From positions 1 to 59,957 of the forward strand of contig JAJECE010000024.1 of NCBI GenBank assembly GCA_022822185.1: a DNA stretch of 59,957 bases. The letters run 5' to 3'. Shown in pieces: positions 26,910 to 37,400 of this stretch. Position 1 is the stretch's first letter. Each line of letters opens with the position of its first letter. The stretch comes from Rhodothermales bacterium (lineage in GTDB: Bacteria > Bacteroidota > Rhodothermia > Rhodothermales > Bin80). A program made the translations under genes and the position numbers. Under the pieces are notes generated by a model. The model was not told where the DNA came from, did not search any database, and was given only the letters and a program-made list of their open reading frames with translations.

Positions 26910-27165
26910 TTACTCATATTGATTGCATCTAAGGCCCCTCATAAACGGTTCTTTGTGTAGTAGGTTTCGCAGTTCTGAAAGTTCCTCCCCTTCCCATCCA
27001 AGTAGATCTGCAACCGCCTCGTTCCAGAGCTGACGAACCCCACATTCGTCATCACGAAACTAAGGCACTTCCATTTTTGCGGTATGCTTCCAGCAATCGA
27101 TCAAGACATGAACAATGCGCTCATCATTCAAATCAGGAATTCGAATATTGGCATTTTCGGTTCTA
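26910..27165 (-). pseudogene. C-terminal fragment of an unrecognised protein upstream of the helicase
   Basis: One frame reads as protein-like from about 27165 (I-R-I-P-D-L-N-D-E-R-I-V-H) through F-R-D-D-E-C-G-V-R-Q-L-W-N to a TAA at 26910-26912, interrupted by one TAG at 27060-27062. It ends 19 bp before the helicase start on the same strand. The upstream part is replaced by the repeated element at 27168. It looks like the remains of a first gene of the helicase operon. No family recognised. Confidence 0.5.
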
Positions 27166-27167
27166 CA

Positions 27168-27334
27168 GCACAACTGCGTGTCTTAGATGGCCAAACCATC
27201 TATTTTTCGCCCTTTTTGAAACTTTAAAGGGCGAAAAATCTCTCCTCTATGGCTATTTTGAGCAGTCTAGTCCCCAAAAATCAACCCGAAAAGCTTTGCT
27301 CAGATTTTTCTGGAATTTATCCATAGGCTACTAG
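27168..27334. repeat. Dispersed 167-bp structured element, copy A
   Basis: A 167-bp unit starting GCACAACTGCGTGTC and ending GGCTACTAG. It contains a small hairpin (AGATGG with CCATCT, 27185-27201) and a perfect 13-bp hairpin (TTTTTCGCCCTTT at 27203-27215 with its complement at 27226-27238). A second full copy follows at 27371-27537. Partial copies are at 46986-47021 (inverted) and 56680-56750. It has no ORF, and a miniature mobile element or a structured RNA is likely. Confidence 0.75.
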
Positions 27335-27370
27335 CAGCCCGCGGATAAAGTATGATCACAGAGTTAGAAA

Positions 27371-27537
27371 GCACAACTGCGTGTCGTAGATGACTAAACC
27401 ATCTGTTTTTCGCCTTTTTTGAGACTCTAAAGGACGAAAAGCATCTCTCCTATGGCTATTTGGAGCAGTCTAATCCCCAAAAATCAATCCGAAAAGTATT
27501 GCTCAGATTTTTCTGGACTTTATCCACGGGCTGCTAG
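27371..27537. repeat. Dispersed 167-bp structured element, copy B
   Basis: The same length and orientation as copy A, 36 bp further on, with scattered substitutions. The large hairpin is kept with one bulge and the small one is kept as AGATG with CATCT. Retained pairing despite mutations suggests the structure matters. Confidence 0.75.
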
Positions 27538-27655
27538 AACACCCAAAGACAAGAGACTCAACATCAACCTCCATCTGCCCTTTTAGCAGCATCCCATACT
27601 CCCTCCTGTTTACGGGGCAGTAATCCCGATCAAGAGCAGGGCCCCTTCAGCAAGC

Positions 27656-27841
27656 TTATCCTTGAAAGATTATTGAAAGTGAAATAGCCAGTCCAGCAAA
27701 GCCAATCATCCAGATGATGACTGTGTACTTTGAGTTTAGCGCATCCATCTTTGCCTCAAGCCGCTCGGTTACATTTGTTCCTGCCATGATTTCAATAAGT
27801 TCGTGGACTTCCTCCGCTGACTGCTTGCCCCCCTTAACCAA
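27656..27841 (-). CDS. Small coiled-coil membrane protein
   Basis: A 61-codon frame with E-E-V-H-E-L-I-E-I-M, a G-T-N-V-T turn, a short coiled coil and a C-terminal transmembrane helix ending I-I-F-Q-G. It is clearly related to the proteins at 11674 and 12748. The GTG/TTG start is uncertain: codons upstream remain open in this frame to about 27890 without an ATG, and an ATG-led stretch in a second frame (M-N-D-H-T-P) may be the true N-terminus joined by a frameshift at a run of G. It may therefore be a damaged gene. Confidence 0.5.
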   Translation of the reverse strand: MVKGGKQSAEEVHELIEIMAGTNVTERLEAKMDALNSKYTVIIWMIGFAGLAISLSIIFQG

Positions 27842-28109
27842 TTTACGGAACAGCGGAACATGCGTGTAGTATTTGGAGTGTGATCGTTCATGATCTGTGC
27901 TTCAACTTGCATACAAGATAAGCCAATCTCCTACAATCCGCACCCTTGAGTCAAGTTCAAAATAGAACAGGTAAGCATTATATGGCCTTGTTATGACACT
28001 CACAATGATTAGAAAATCCAAAGCCTCCATTTTGCTGAATTTTTCGGACTCAACATAACAAAATCCAACCATAGGGAACCCATTTGTCTGGAAACTCATT
28101 AGACCACTT

Positions 28110-28412
28110 ATGATGAAAAAGAAAGAAAAGCCGGTATTCCCCTCTTCCACTGAAGAGGAAGTGTATGCCTATACCTTACTCAAACAGATGGGGTGTTCCG
28201 GCAAAGAAGTTCTTGTATTCTCTAAATCTTTACTCAAGATGTTCTTTGCACCTGTCCTTGACCAAATTGATGTCGGACATGCCCAATTGCAGGCTAAACT
28301 AGATGCCCAGAAGTCAGAAATCAATCGTCTGCGTTGGACTATTGTAATGGGAACGGCCGGGATTTTTGGTATGTTGGTAGTTCTAATTGCCCTAGTCGCG
28401 CAAAAGGGTTAA
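28110..28412 (+). CDS. Small coiled-coil membrane protein
   Basis: A 100-residue protein. A basic N-terminus, a helical middle and a K-L-D-A-Q-K-S-E-I-N-R-L coiled coil lead into a C-terminal transmembrane helix ending in A-Q-K-G. It has the same plan as the proteins at 12748, 27656, 45820 and 46522 but little identity outside the coil-helix junction. Function unknown. Confidence 0.6.
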   Translation: MMKKKEKPVFPSSTEEEVYAYTLLKQMGCSGKEVLVFSKSLLKMFFAPVLDQIDVGHAQLQAKLDAQKSEINRLRWTIVMGTAGIFGMLVVLIALVAQKG

Positions 28413-28506
28413 TACAAAGTTGCTGTGGTACCAAGCGATGCAAATCAATTCTGTCAGATTCTCAAGTTGAAGAACAAACCTTGGATGTCTCTACAAAGAT
28501 CCCGAT

Positions 28507-28817
28507 TCACCAAGTTACCTTTCGGCTTACCAGATTATCGCCGCCTATAAGATTCAACGCCTTTACCTGCAAACACCATAAGTCCGGGAAGCGCTGGCAG
28601 GTGCCCCGAATATTGGGCACTAAAGTTTGATCTATCAACTCATCCTTGTACTCCCTATTGATAATGGCTGCTGCAAATTGAATAATGCGTTTTTCCACAC
28701 GCTCAATTCTGCTGCCACGGAAGACAACTCGGGGTGAATCCATGTATCGCCACTCATAAAGTTATAGACCTTGATTCTGAACTCATAATCCACCAAAGTA
28801 CTCACCTTCATGTCCAC
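28507..28817 (-). pseudogene. Hypothetical protein with probable frameshift
   Basis: Two overlapping frames join naturally. The first begins M-D-M-K-V-S-T-L-V-D-Y-E-F at 28817 and the second continues E-W-R-Y-M-D-S-P-R-V-V-F-R-G-S-R to 28507. A shift near 28755 would give one protein of about 100 residues. I do not recognise it. The DNA between 28413 and 28507 shows no gene. Confidence 0.35.
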
Positions 28818-28897
28818 ATACCTTATGGCTTCTATCCCAAGTGCTCAATGCATGCTCTGCCATGACACTCAGCCATCAATGCCATTGCAAAGCGCAA

Positions 28898-29392
28898 TCA
28901 TCCTGCACTATTCGCCACATCTATCCTGCATTTATAATAGTCCCTGATGGTTGCGTTTGTGATCGGGATTGAACACCCCGCTAATTCCCTGCGGCAATGG
29001 CCGGATGCAATTTGATCCCATGGAGAACCTTTTTGGTTTATCATGCCAGACAACTGAATTGGAGAGAATTGCTTGTAATGCGCCCAGATCACATCAAGGA
29101 ACTGCGCATCTAATTCGCCTACCGTCTGATCATTGACTGCGCGAAAGGGAGATACAATCAGGGTCGTGATTGGCCCTCTGCCGTACTCTTGAATATGATG
29201 GTACAACTCCGGAATGACAGGCCCGTACGTCCATGCCCGAATCCGACCACGAATGAGCGGGGTATCATTTTCTCCGAGATACCATCCATGCGACAGGTAC
29301 ACAAGTTTGACAATCTGCACCGGCGTAAGATCAGTATCTTCGCACCATGCCTTTTGAAGGAAGTAGTTGGCAATCGTGAGCGGACTATACAT
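28898..29392 (-). CDS. Panacea domain (DUF4065, SocA-like) protein
   Basis: About 164 residues from ATG 29392. Family features are the N-terminal I-A-N-Y-F-L, L-T-P-V-Q-I-V-K-L-V-Y-L-S-H-G-W-Y-L and W-T-Y-G-P-V-I-P-E-L-Y. Panacea domains serve as antitoxins for many unrelated toxins or as SocA-type proteolytic adaptors. No convincing toxin gene adjoins it; the frameshifted gene at 28507-28817 is the nearest candidate. An upstream extension to 29494 is possible but unlike the family. Confidence 0.8.
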   Translation of the reverse strand: MYSPLTIANYFLQKAWCEDTDLTPVQIVKLVYLSHGWYLGENDTPLIRGRIRAWTYGPVIPELYHHIQEYGRGPITTLIVSPFRAVNDQTVGELDAQFLDVIWAHYKQFSPIQLSGMINQKGSPWDQIASGHCRRELAGCSIPITNATIRDYYKCRIDVANSAG

Positions 29393-29558
29393 GATGAAAG
29401 AAGAGGTCTGCAGTCTCATTACGAGAGTTTCCTGACGGTACACATGAACTTGGCGGATAAGGGTTTGCAGATGCCAGCGTCTCCTATTTTGCATTCGATC
29501 CCAAAGCCAGCACGAACACCTCCCGGATCTGACACCGGTGCCGCGGCAATGTCATGTT

Positions 29559-30503
29559 CTACAAATCCGCAGGGCGCATATTGGGCTTGAATTTGTCCCC
29601 GAAGCCGGAGTTGTTGGGTTCGTACGGCAGGACAGGATCCGCGTTCGCACCGCCCTCAGGGATCTCATGGCCCAAAGCCCACAGGATGCCGTTCAAAGCC
29701 AGTCTGCGCATAGATACATCCCTGAAATCATACGGATGCCCCAATGTCGTAAAGAAAACCCTTGCCGCAATCCCGCTTTCTCCCGTATAGGTCTTTGTCC
29801 AGGCTACCGGGTTGGTAAGCGGGTACTGATCCAAACGCCCCGCATTGGCATGACTTGACTGTAATGCAGTGCCTCTAAGCAGTACCTCGCTGTCCCCGTA
29901 AAGCTCCCATTCACCCCCGTCCACATGGTAAAGCCAGGAGAAAGCGTCAAACCCGCTGACCCCGCTCAGAACCGGATGAGACTGCATGTTTTGCTCAATC
30001 TCCACCCGGGTGAGCGGCGCTTCGCCGTCGTCAAAATGGCCGTGATGCGTGATCCACTGCTGACCAAAGACGCGGGTCGGCCAGTCATTGTTCAACGGCT
30101 CCCGCTCCGGGTCATCCTTGTACAGGAACGCATGCGTGGAAGTGCGAAATCCCGCCATCGGCCTGCCGGATTCTGCAAACTTCAGAATGTGATGGGCCTG
30201 TGAGTCCGGGAGCGCACGGAACCGGGTGAACAGCACCATCATGTCCGCATCGTCAAGCCGCTCCAGCCCCACAATATTGTCCAGCACATTCGGATCAATA
30301 AACCCCTCTTCATTCAGCGCATAACAGACACTCACCTCAAAACCGTAATCACGCTTCAAGATCCTCGCCAGCATCGGCATGGATTCCTCCGAGCGATACT
30401 CCTCATCTCCCGTGACAAAAACAATGTGCGGCGCGGAGGGGACCTGTGCGGCAGCCGTCCCCGCAAAAAATAATCCAAGGAATACAACAGACAGAATTCG
30501 CAT
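29559..30503 (-). CDS. Secreted ThuA-like domain protein
   Basis: A 314-residue protein from ATG 30503, where a clean signal peptide ends T-A-A-A-Q. The ThuA fold is indicated by I-V-F-V-T-G-D-E-E-Y-R-S-E-E-S, R-P-M-A-G-F-R-T-S-T-H-A-F, H-H-G-H-F-D and R-V-F-F-T-T-L-G-H-P. Planctomycete and Bacteroidota genomes place such proteins beside sulfatases and dehydrogenases of glycan breakdown. It is divergent from a sulfatase. Its 3' part has a decayed copy at 21461-21632. Confidence 0.85.
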   Translation of the reverse strand: MRILSVVFLGLFFAGTAAAQVPSAPHIVFVTGDEEYRSEESMPMLARILKRDYGFEVSVCYALNEEGFIDPNVLDNIVGLERLDDADMMVLFTRFRALPDSQAHHILKFAESGRPMAGFRTSTHAFLYKDDPEREPLNNDWPTRVFGQQWITHHGHFDDGEAPLTRVEIEQNMQSHPVLSGVSGFDAFSWLYHVDGGEWELYGDSEVLLRGTALQSSHANAGRLDQYPLTNPVAWTKTYTGESGIAARVFFTTLGHPYDFRDVSMRRLALNGILWALGHEIPEGGANADPVLPYEPNNSGFGDKFKPNMRPADL

Positions 30504-30605
30504 GACAGAAAGAGAGTTGTTAATAAGAACTAAAGTACGGCATGGCAACCATTCTGCGGACAGGGGGTTTAAAATCAATCACCTATATGCATACCTACGT
30601 CCATC
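30504..30605. promoter_or_regulatory. Shared divergent promoter region, ThuA and sulfatase genes
   Basis: A 102-bp gap between divergently transcribed starts must hold both promoters. I cannot place boxes with confidence. Co-regulation of the ThuA and sulfatase genes is plausible from the arrangement. Confidence 0.4.
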
Positions 30606-32021
30606 ATGTACAAATTGATCCCTGCCCTACTTCTCATTCTTACCGCCTGCAGCACTCCGCAGGATGCACCCGAGGCCCCCGTCAATGTGCTGTTACTGTA
30701 CACAGATGACCAAAGATTCAACACCATTGGCGCTTTAGGCAACGATGAAATCAAAACCCCCAACATGGACGCGCTCGTTCAGCGAGGGACTGCCTTCACC
30801 CATGCGCATACCATGGGAGGACAACATGGTGCACTTTGTGCCCCCAGCCGCGCAATGCTCATGACCAGGCGACCACTCTTTAGGCTAGATGGCACAGGCG
30901 ATAATATCCCACCCGAACATATCATGATGCCGGAAACCTACGCGGAGGCAGGATATGTAACCTTCGGCACCGGAAAATGGCATAATGACCGCGCCTCCTT
31001 TGCACGGGCATTCCAGACAGGAGACAATATCTTCATGGGTGGCATGCACTGGCCAACTGCAGGCGGACACGAAGCACCCCTGCTGCACGAGTTTGATTCT
31101 ACAGGGGCCTACCCCAACACAGACCGCCGTAATGTCGAAGGATACTCCAGTGCGCTCTACGCGGATGCCGCCATTGATTTTCTGGCAGAAGCCCGTGAGA
31201 TGGACCAGCCATTTTTTGCATACGTATCCTTTACCTCTCCACATGACCCAAGAACACCGCCGGAACCCTATGCCAGCTGGTATTCCCCGGATTCGGTTTC
31301 TCTGCCTCCCAATTATTTGCCCGAACATCCGTTCGATAACGGGGAGTTGCAGGTTCGTGACGAAATGCTGCGTGAATTTCCTCGCACCGAAACCATGGTT
31401 CGTGAGGAACTTGCACTTTACTATGGCATGATCAGTGAACTGGATGCAGAGATCGGACGCATCATCGCTGCCCTGGAAGAAAATGGCCAACTTAACAATA
31501 CCCTCATCGTTCTGGCAGGAGACAATGGGCTGGCAGTCGGCGGCCACGGACTCCTGGGAAAACAAAACCTGTACGAACACAGCATGCGAGTCCCGCTCAT
31601 CATCGCAGGGCCGGGCATTCCAGCGAATGAGCGGCGCAGTCAACTGGTCTATGTTTTCGACATTTTCCCAACGATCTCCGAGTATCTGAACATCTCCCTG
31701 CCCGCAACCGTGGAGGGAGCAAGCCTGATCCCCATGATTGAGAACCCTGAATTATCAGGACGTCAGGCGGCGTTTTTTGCTTATCGTGACTTTCAACGCG
31801 GAGTACGCACGGCAGATGGCTGGAAGCACATCCAGTACCATGTCAACGGAATCCATACCGAGCAGCTCTTTGATCTGAACGCGGATCCGGATGAGACCAT
31901 GGATATAGCCGCAGACTCCTCGCACGCGGAAAAACTTTCCGAACTGCGCACTTTGCTCACAGAGCAAAGTGTGCAGTGGTCCGACCCACTGGATCTGACG
32001 GCTCCCGGCTGGAGGCGTTAA
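30606..32021 (+). CDS. Sulfatase, type I, lipoprotein
   Basis: A 471-residue formylglycine-dependent sulfatase with a lipobox (L-T-A-C15). Asp34 and Asp35 in Y-T-D-D-Q are metal ligands. Cys78 in C-A-P-S-R is the residue converted to formylglycine. G-T-G-K-W-H and L-A-G-D-N-G-L-A-V-G are the further active-site motifs. The enzyme would remove sulfate esters from a polysaccharide or small sulfated compound at the cell surface or in the periplasm. It needs a maturase, which is not in the window. The 3' end overlaps the convergent peptidase gene by four bases. Confidence 0.93.
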   Translation: MYKLIPALLLILTACSTPQDAPEAPVNVLLLYTDDQRFNTIGALGNDEIKTPNMDALVQRGTAFTHAHTMGGQHGALCAPSRAMLMTRRPLFRLDGTGDNIPPEHIMMPETYAEAGYVTFGTGKWHNDRASFARAFQTGDNIFMGGMHWPTAGGHEAPLLHEFDSTGAYPNTDRRNVEGYSSALYADAAIDFLAEAREMDQPFFAYVSFTSPHDPRTPPEPYASWYSPDSVSLPPNYLPEHPFDNGELQVRDEMLREFPRTETMVREELALYYGMISELDAEIGRIIAALEENGQLNNTLIVLAGDNGLAVGGHGLLGKQNLYEHSMRVPLIIAGPGIPANERRSQLVYVFDIFPTISEYLNISLPATVEGASLIPMIENPELSGRQAAFFAYRDFQRGVRTADGWKHIQYHVNGIHTEQLFDLNADPDETMDIAADSSHAEKLSELRTLLTEQSVQWSDPLDLTAPGWRR

Positions 32022-34405
32022 GGCCGGATATGCACCTCAAACAGCTTGAGGATCCGGCGGTACTCATCTGCCCAGCTGGACGGCTCCTGGAAGCCATGCC
32101 CCTCCACGGGATAGAGGGCAATCTCCCAGTCCTCCTTCCCAAGTTCAATCAGTCGCTGGCCAAGCCGGACAATATCCTGGAACTGCACATTCAGATCTAT
32201 CATGCCATGCGGCATGAGCAGCGGGTCCTCTAATCCTTCCGCAAAATTGATCGGAGAACTGCGGGCAAATGCCAGAGAGTCGGTTGCCGGTGTATTCAGG
32301 ATGTTCGAGGTATACGTGTGGTTATAGTGGGCCCAGTCGGTCACACTCCTCAGCGCCGCTCCCGCACCAAAGTGTTCCGCTTCGGTGAAAAGTGCCATCA
32401 GGGTGATGAACCCGCCGTAGGAACCTCCATAGATCCCGATATGGTCAGGGCCAATACCGTAGGTCTCGGTGATGTACCGGGATGCATCCACATAGTCCTG
32501 CAGATCACGCCCTCCCATATGACGGTAGATTGCAGTACGCCAGTCCCGGCCGTATCCTGCAGAGGCGCGGTAATCAACCTGGATCACAACATAGCCGAGA
32601 TCTGCCAGAAGGTTGTGAAACATGTATTCGCGGTAGTAGCTTGACCATCCATCATGGACATTCTGCATGTAGCCTGCCCCATGTACAAAAAGCACCGCAG
32701 CCCCATTGAGCTCCGCCGGTTCAAAAACATGAGCCGGCACCATCGCACCATCCGAAGCTTCAAAGTGGATGGTTTCCGGTGCACGCCACGGATACGCAAG
32801 CCAGACTTCGGTCTGGGAGTGCGTGACCCGGCTGGCCTCTTTCATGGGAACCTGCACAAAAACTTCGGGCGGACGTGTCTGAATGGAATTCAGAACGCCA
32901 AGCAGGTCACCATCAGGTGCCATGGCCACCGCATTCCGTCCGGATAAGGTGGTCAGCCGCTCACGCTCACCCCCCGTAACCGGCATCCGGTAGAAATGAC
33001 GTATAGACGGCGAACCCTCACTGCTGGTAAAAAACCACATGCGCCCATCCTGAGAAAGTTCGGGATCAAACACCTCGAACGAACCGTTCGTAAGCTGATT
33101 CGCTTCGCCCGTCTCCACATTGACGGTATAAAGGTGACTGTACCCGCTCGCTTCGCTCTGGTAGTAAAAATGCCGGTTATCCGGCAGCCAGCCGCCAGTG
33201 CTGCCCCCTCCGAACCACGAAATCCCCGGCCCCGCAATCCACGCTTTGTCATGCTGCCGCTCCAACAGGTCCAGTGTGGCAGTTTCGGGATTGAGTCGTA
33301 CCAGCCAGCGGTCCTTGTTATCGTCCGCCCGCACCTCCAGAACCGCATGGCTTCCATCGGCATTCCAGAATGGACCATAACTGAATAGTACCCGTTTGGA
33401 CTTGGATGAATCGATATCGGCCCCTTCTTCACGCATGTATTCAGGGACATCGTAAGCCCCTTCCAATTGATGCAGATCCACCTGATAGGTGGTGTCACGC
33501 ATTAGGTCCTGGATGTGAAGCGTGCGCTCCTGAAGTTCCACGCCTACTTTCGCTCGCGCATTCAGCACTTCCGTATAACCACTTTCTGTCACCCAGTCCA
33601 TTGCCTGAGTACGCTTACTGGACTCGGGGGATGTGGATGTTACAAATGAGACAAACCGCTCCGTTGGATCCAGTTGCAGCTGTGAGATGGATTTTGCCCC
33701 CGCATACCATGTCGGCGGCAGGTTGCGTGCATCTTCGTCACGCTCACGGGCCGCCGTGCGCAGTTCCTCTTCCTCCTGCTCTTCACGGATGACATCGAAG
33801 AGTTCGGACTGCTGCGCTTCAAGGAACATGTCCTGTTCATCCGCTTCGGACTCATCGGGGGCGCGTCCATCCCGGAGATCAGTAAGTTGCGTTAATGCAC
33901 CGGAATCCAGCACCAGTTTATAGAGATTGTCATCACGCTCAAAAATGACCGCATCCCCTGCAGGTGTAAACCGCGGTGAAGACTCCGTATCATGTGTTTG
34001 AGTCAGACGTGTCCGGGCAGCCGTCCTGCGCTGGTAAAGATAGAGATCTCCGCCTCGGGCGTACACCTTGTGCGAAAAATCAGAATCGTACACATGTTCG
34101 CCATGCTGCCAGCCATCAAACCTTGGCCCCTGATGCAGGCGCTCATCACGGGATACCTGCTGCGGAGTCAGGTTCTCCCGCGTAATTTTAAAGAGGGAGT
34201 CACTTTCAAACTCCCCCATCGGATTCCAGTTGAAGTAAAGCGTCTGCCCATCTTCACTCCAGTAGGGCATAGAGGGCCAGTCTCCGATGTAGGAAGCAGG
34301 ATCCTGCATGATCGTTGCGACCGAAAGTTCTGATTTCTGCGCAAGTGCAGCGGTGGCAACCAGCACCGTCAATAATGAGGTGCTGAGGAGTTTGAGGGTG
34401 TCCAT
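32018..34405 (-). CDS. S9 family prolyl oligopeptidase, DPP-IV-like, secreted
   Basis: A 795-residue serine peptidase. The signal peptide ends L-A-Q. A WD40-like beta-propeller fills the first 520 residues and an alpha/beta hydrolase domain the rest. The catalytic triad is legible: Ser in G-G-S-Y-G-G near residue 660, Asp in the following G-M-I-D-L-N-V segment, and His in V-E-G-H-G-F. It is a periplasmic exopeptidase of the dipeptidyl-peptidase IV or acylaminoacyl type. It is convergent with the sulfatase and lies one base from the end of the nuclease/helicase gene. Confidence 0.92.
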   Translation of the reverse strand: MDTLKLLSTSLLTVLVATAALAQKSELSVATIMQDPASYIGDWPSMPYWSEDGQTLYFNWNPMGEFESDSLFKITRENLTPQQVSRDERLHQGPRFDGWQHGEHVYDSDFSHKVYARGGDLYLYQRRTAARTRLTQTHDTESSPRFTPAGDAVIFERDDNLYKLVLDSGALTQLTDLRDGRAPDESEADEQDMFLEAQQSELFDVIREEQEEEELRTAARERDEDARNLPPTWYAGAKSISQLQLDPTERFVSFVTSTSPESSKRTQAMDWVTESGYTEVLNARAKVGVELQERTLHIQDLMRDTTYQVDLHQLEGAYDVPEYMREEGADIDSSKSKRVLFSYGPFWNADGSHAVLEVRADDNKDRWLVRLNPETATLDLLERQHDKAWIAGPGISWFGGGSTGGWLPDNRHFYYQSEASGYSHLYTVNVETGEANQLTNGSFEVFDPELSQDGRMWFFTSSEGSPSIRHFYRMPVTGGERERLTTLSGRNAVAMAPDGDLLGVLNSIQTRPPEVFVQVPMKEASRVTHSQTEVWLAYPWRAPETIHFEASDGAMVPAHVFEPAELNGAAVLFVHGAGYMQNVHDGWSSYYREYMFHNLLADLGYVVIQVDYRASAGYGRDWRTAIYRHMGGRDLQDYVDASRYITETYGIGPDHIGIYGGSYGGFITLMALFTEAEHFGAGAALRSVTDWAHYNHTYTSNILNTPATDSLAFARSSPINFAEGLEDPLLMPHGMIDLNVQFQDIVRLGQRLIELGKEDWEIALYPVEGHGFQEPSSWADEYRRILKLFEVHIRP

Positions 34406-34406
34406 G

Positions 34407-37400
34407 TTAAAATTTTTGATGACAGGTGTCTAAAGCACAAAGGGCATTTACCAGTCGGATTTGATTGGTTGTCTTGCAGGTGGATGCCAGAAGCCGGGGA
34501 GACGCAAAGACCAGACTCAACGCCTTTCCCCGGCTCAGAGCAACATTGATCCGGTTCCTGGAAAGCAGAAACTCCATTCCCCGGGGCGTATCCTCGGCCG
34601 AGGTTGAGGTCATTGAGACCAGTGCAACGGCAGCTTCCTGCCCCTGGAATTTATCTACGGTTCCCACTCTGATTTCGTCTGGAAGAACGTCCCGTAACAT
34701 ATTCACCTGTGCATTGAAGGGAGCAACGACAATAATATCCTCAGACTTGATTGGCTTATTTTTCTGATCACGATCTGTCCATGAACCCTTGAGCAGCCGC
34801 TTAATGACTGCTTTGATGGCCTGTCCCTCCTCTTCACAGTGCTGCATCCGTGGCTCCGTGTGCGCAACCGGAACCAGATACGCCCCCGCCTTCGGCAGAG
34901 GGGACGCATGAATTGCCTGATATCCCGTCGCTGGATTCGGATGGACACGCCCTTCGTAAAACTGCCCGGAAATATACCTGCATAGCTTTGGATGCATCCG
35001 CCAGGTCTCTCCCAGAAAGATACCTTTCTCCGGCTTTACCAGTCCACTCGTTCCAAGCATCCATTCCAGACACGACAGGTTCGCAGGTTCCGGGTGGCTG
35101 GCTTGAATCACCTGAGGGAGCTGGCAGGGATCGCCAATCATTACAATATTCCTTGCGCAGACGGACATCCCCAGCAGATTCGCCAAAGAGACCTGCCCGG
35201 CTTCATCAATAAAGAGGTAGTCAAACTCGTCGGCCATTTCCTCCCGGCAAAAAAGCCATGCCGTTCCTCCCACAATATCCGCATAAAGAAGGTTCGAGTC
35301 ATCATTACGGGTTGTAACCTGAATCCCCGCATGATCCGTTTTGGGGGTCCTGCTGGACACCTTATGCACGATATCGGCCGTCGGCAGAGATGGATCCTCT
35401 CTGAAAGCCTTCACGCAGCCAATGAGGACATTCCGAATCGCTTCGTGGCTGTTTGATGACACGGCAATACGGTATCCCTGTTGCACTAGAGACAGAATTG
35501 CCCGTGCGGAAACATACGTTTTCCCCGTCCCGGGAGGCCCCTGAACCATGAGCACCGTAGTGCGCATTCCCCGCACCGCCTGCTGCATTCGCGTAACGGA
35601 CGGGCGCTCGTCAACTCTGAGAACTGCCGGATCCTGCAAATTCGGAGCATTCCGCTCAAGCAGATCCCTGACTGCCGGGGGAATTTCCCCCGAACATATG
35701 CGCTGGATCAGCCCGCGAAGTGCCTTCTCGATCACCGCTGTGTGAATCGCAAAAGCGGGAAGCAGATCCAGAGACCCCTTGAGATCGTTCGCCGAGGCTT
35801 TCCCGATCCGCAGTCTTAACCGACGTTTCTTTGCGTCAAGTTCATGGATCTGGACTGTCTTCATCCCCCCGTCTTCTGCGGCAATACATGCCGAAGCCTG
35901 AGCTGACAATTTGGTGAACTGGGGTGGAAAGGAATACCTCCGCTCCGCGGATCGCCCCGTAGGAATCGGGTAGGAGATTCCTCTGGCCTGAAGGCCCGCC
36001 AGACAATCCGTACTATCGATCAGTTCTTCCGACGACTTCGTAGATGCATCAAACACGGCCCAGGCCTGCGGCTTCTTTTCGCGGTAATGGAAGAGTCCGA
36101 GGCTGATCAGGGCTTTTTTTAACCGGGGAGACAGGGCAGAGCCCTGCACTTCTTCCTTGAAATTTTCGATGACCTGTGCCTGCTCAAGGGATCGTTCGGT
36201 TTGAGCATAGCCCAGTTCCGCCGGTTCCGATTCAACTAGCCCGGTACGCAGAGAGAGCAGCCAGTCCCGGAGTTTTTCCGTCGACTCGCAATCCACCTGA
36301 TTATAATGCTCCAGTTCCCTGAGATCTTCGGCCGCCGCCGGATCGCCGGCATCCCGCTTCAGTCGCCAGTTATTGTATGCAATAATGGAACCGGCGGCGG
36401 TCGTCACACTCCCTGTCCGACTTTCCATATAGAAAACCTCCAGGCTTTTGAGCGAGTAATTTTCTTCCGATGTAAAGATCCCTCCCCGCACCACTGCGTA
36501 GAGATCCACAAACCTCTTCTCCCGCTGCCAGCCGTCCAGTATTTCCTCGCCAAAGCTGTACTTGATGGTCAGACGGCGAAGGGCCGTCATTTCGTAGGGG
36601 GCATAATGGTAGATGTGTGCACCGGGGTATCGCTCAATCTGCTGCTGAAAGAACTGAAAAAGGTCCCGGAGCCGCTGTTCTTCCTCGGAATGATTATGGG
36701 CCCAGAACGCCTTGAATTGATCACGATACCACACTCCGTGCAGATACTCCAGTCCCTCCTCTGCGTTTTCTCGATAATGCGGATTCCCTTCAATGTCATA
36801 GAACAGGTCTCCGGGGGCGGGTTCCGGCAATAAATCAAACCCTTTGCCGTTCACATGAGGGCGGAGGATCGCTGTGGGTTTACTGCCTTTTCGCCGTGCC
36901 ACCTGCAGGCGTGCCTGGGTATGGAGATTCCGGAGCGTTTCGGGGGCCATCTTGGGCACCTTACTGTGCTTCCTGACTTTTGCCAGTGCCGCCATCGTTT
37001 TGATGCCTGCATTTTCCAGACGTACGACCTGCTGTTCACGGATCCCGGCAACCATATAAAGGCTGTCGTTCTCCTCCCACTGTGTATTGCACCGATTGCG
37101 CCATCGGCACAGGTCACACTGGGCACATCGCCTTGGACGGGTCTCCTCCGTACTGCCGACAAACTGTGTCAGTCGTTCCCGCAGTTGACGGACATAATCC
37201 GCATACTCCGCCAGTCTGTGCGTAGACCGGTCCCCTCTTCCAAGCTGCAGGTGTGCATATTCGGGTTGAAGCCCCTGAATGTCTCCCAGCAGGTCAGAAT
37301 AGACGACCAACTGGAGGATATGCTTCGGATCCGGAACGCGTTTGAGTTTGGTATCTACAACCTCATACGAATAATTCCCAAGGCTGGAAGGCGTTTCAAT

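Noticed and set aside
27902..28099. Small minus-strand ORF divergent from 28110
   Set aside because: It shows some protein-like character near its C-terminus but no family, weak start context and no second copy.
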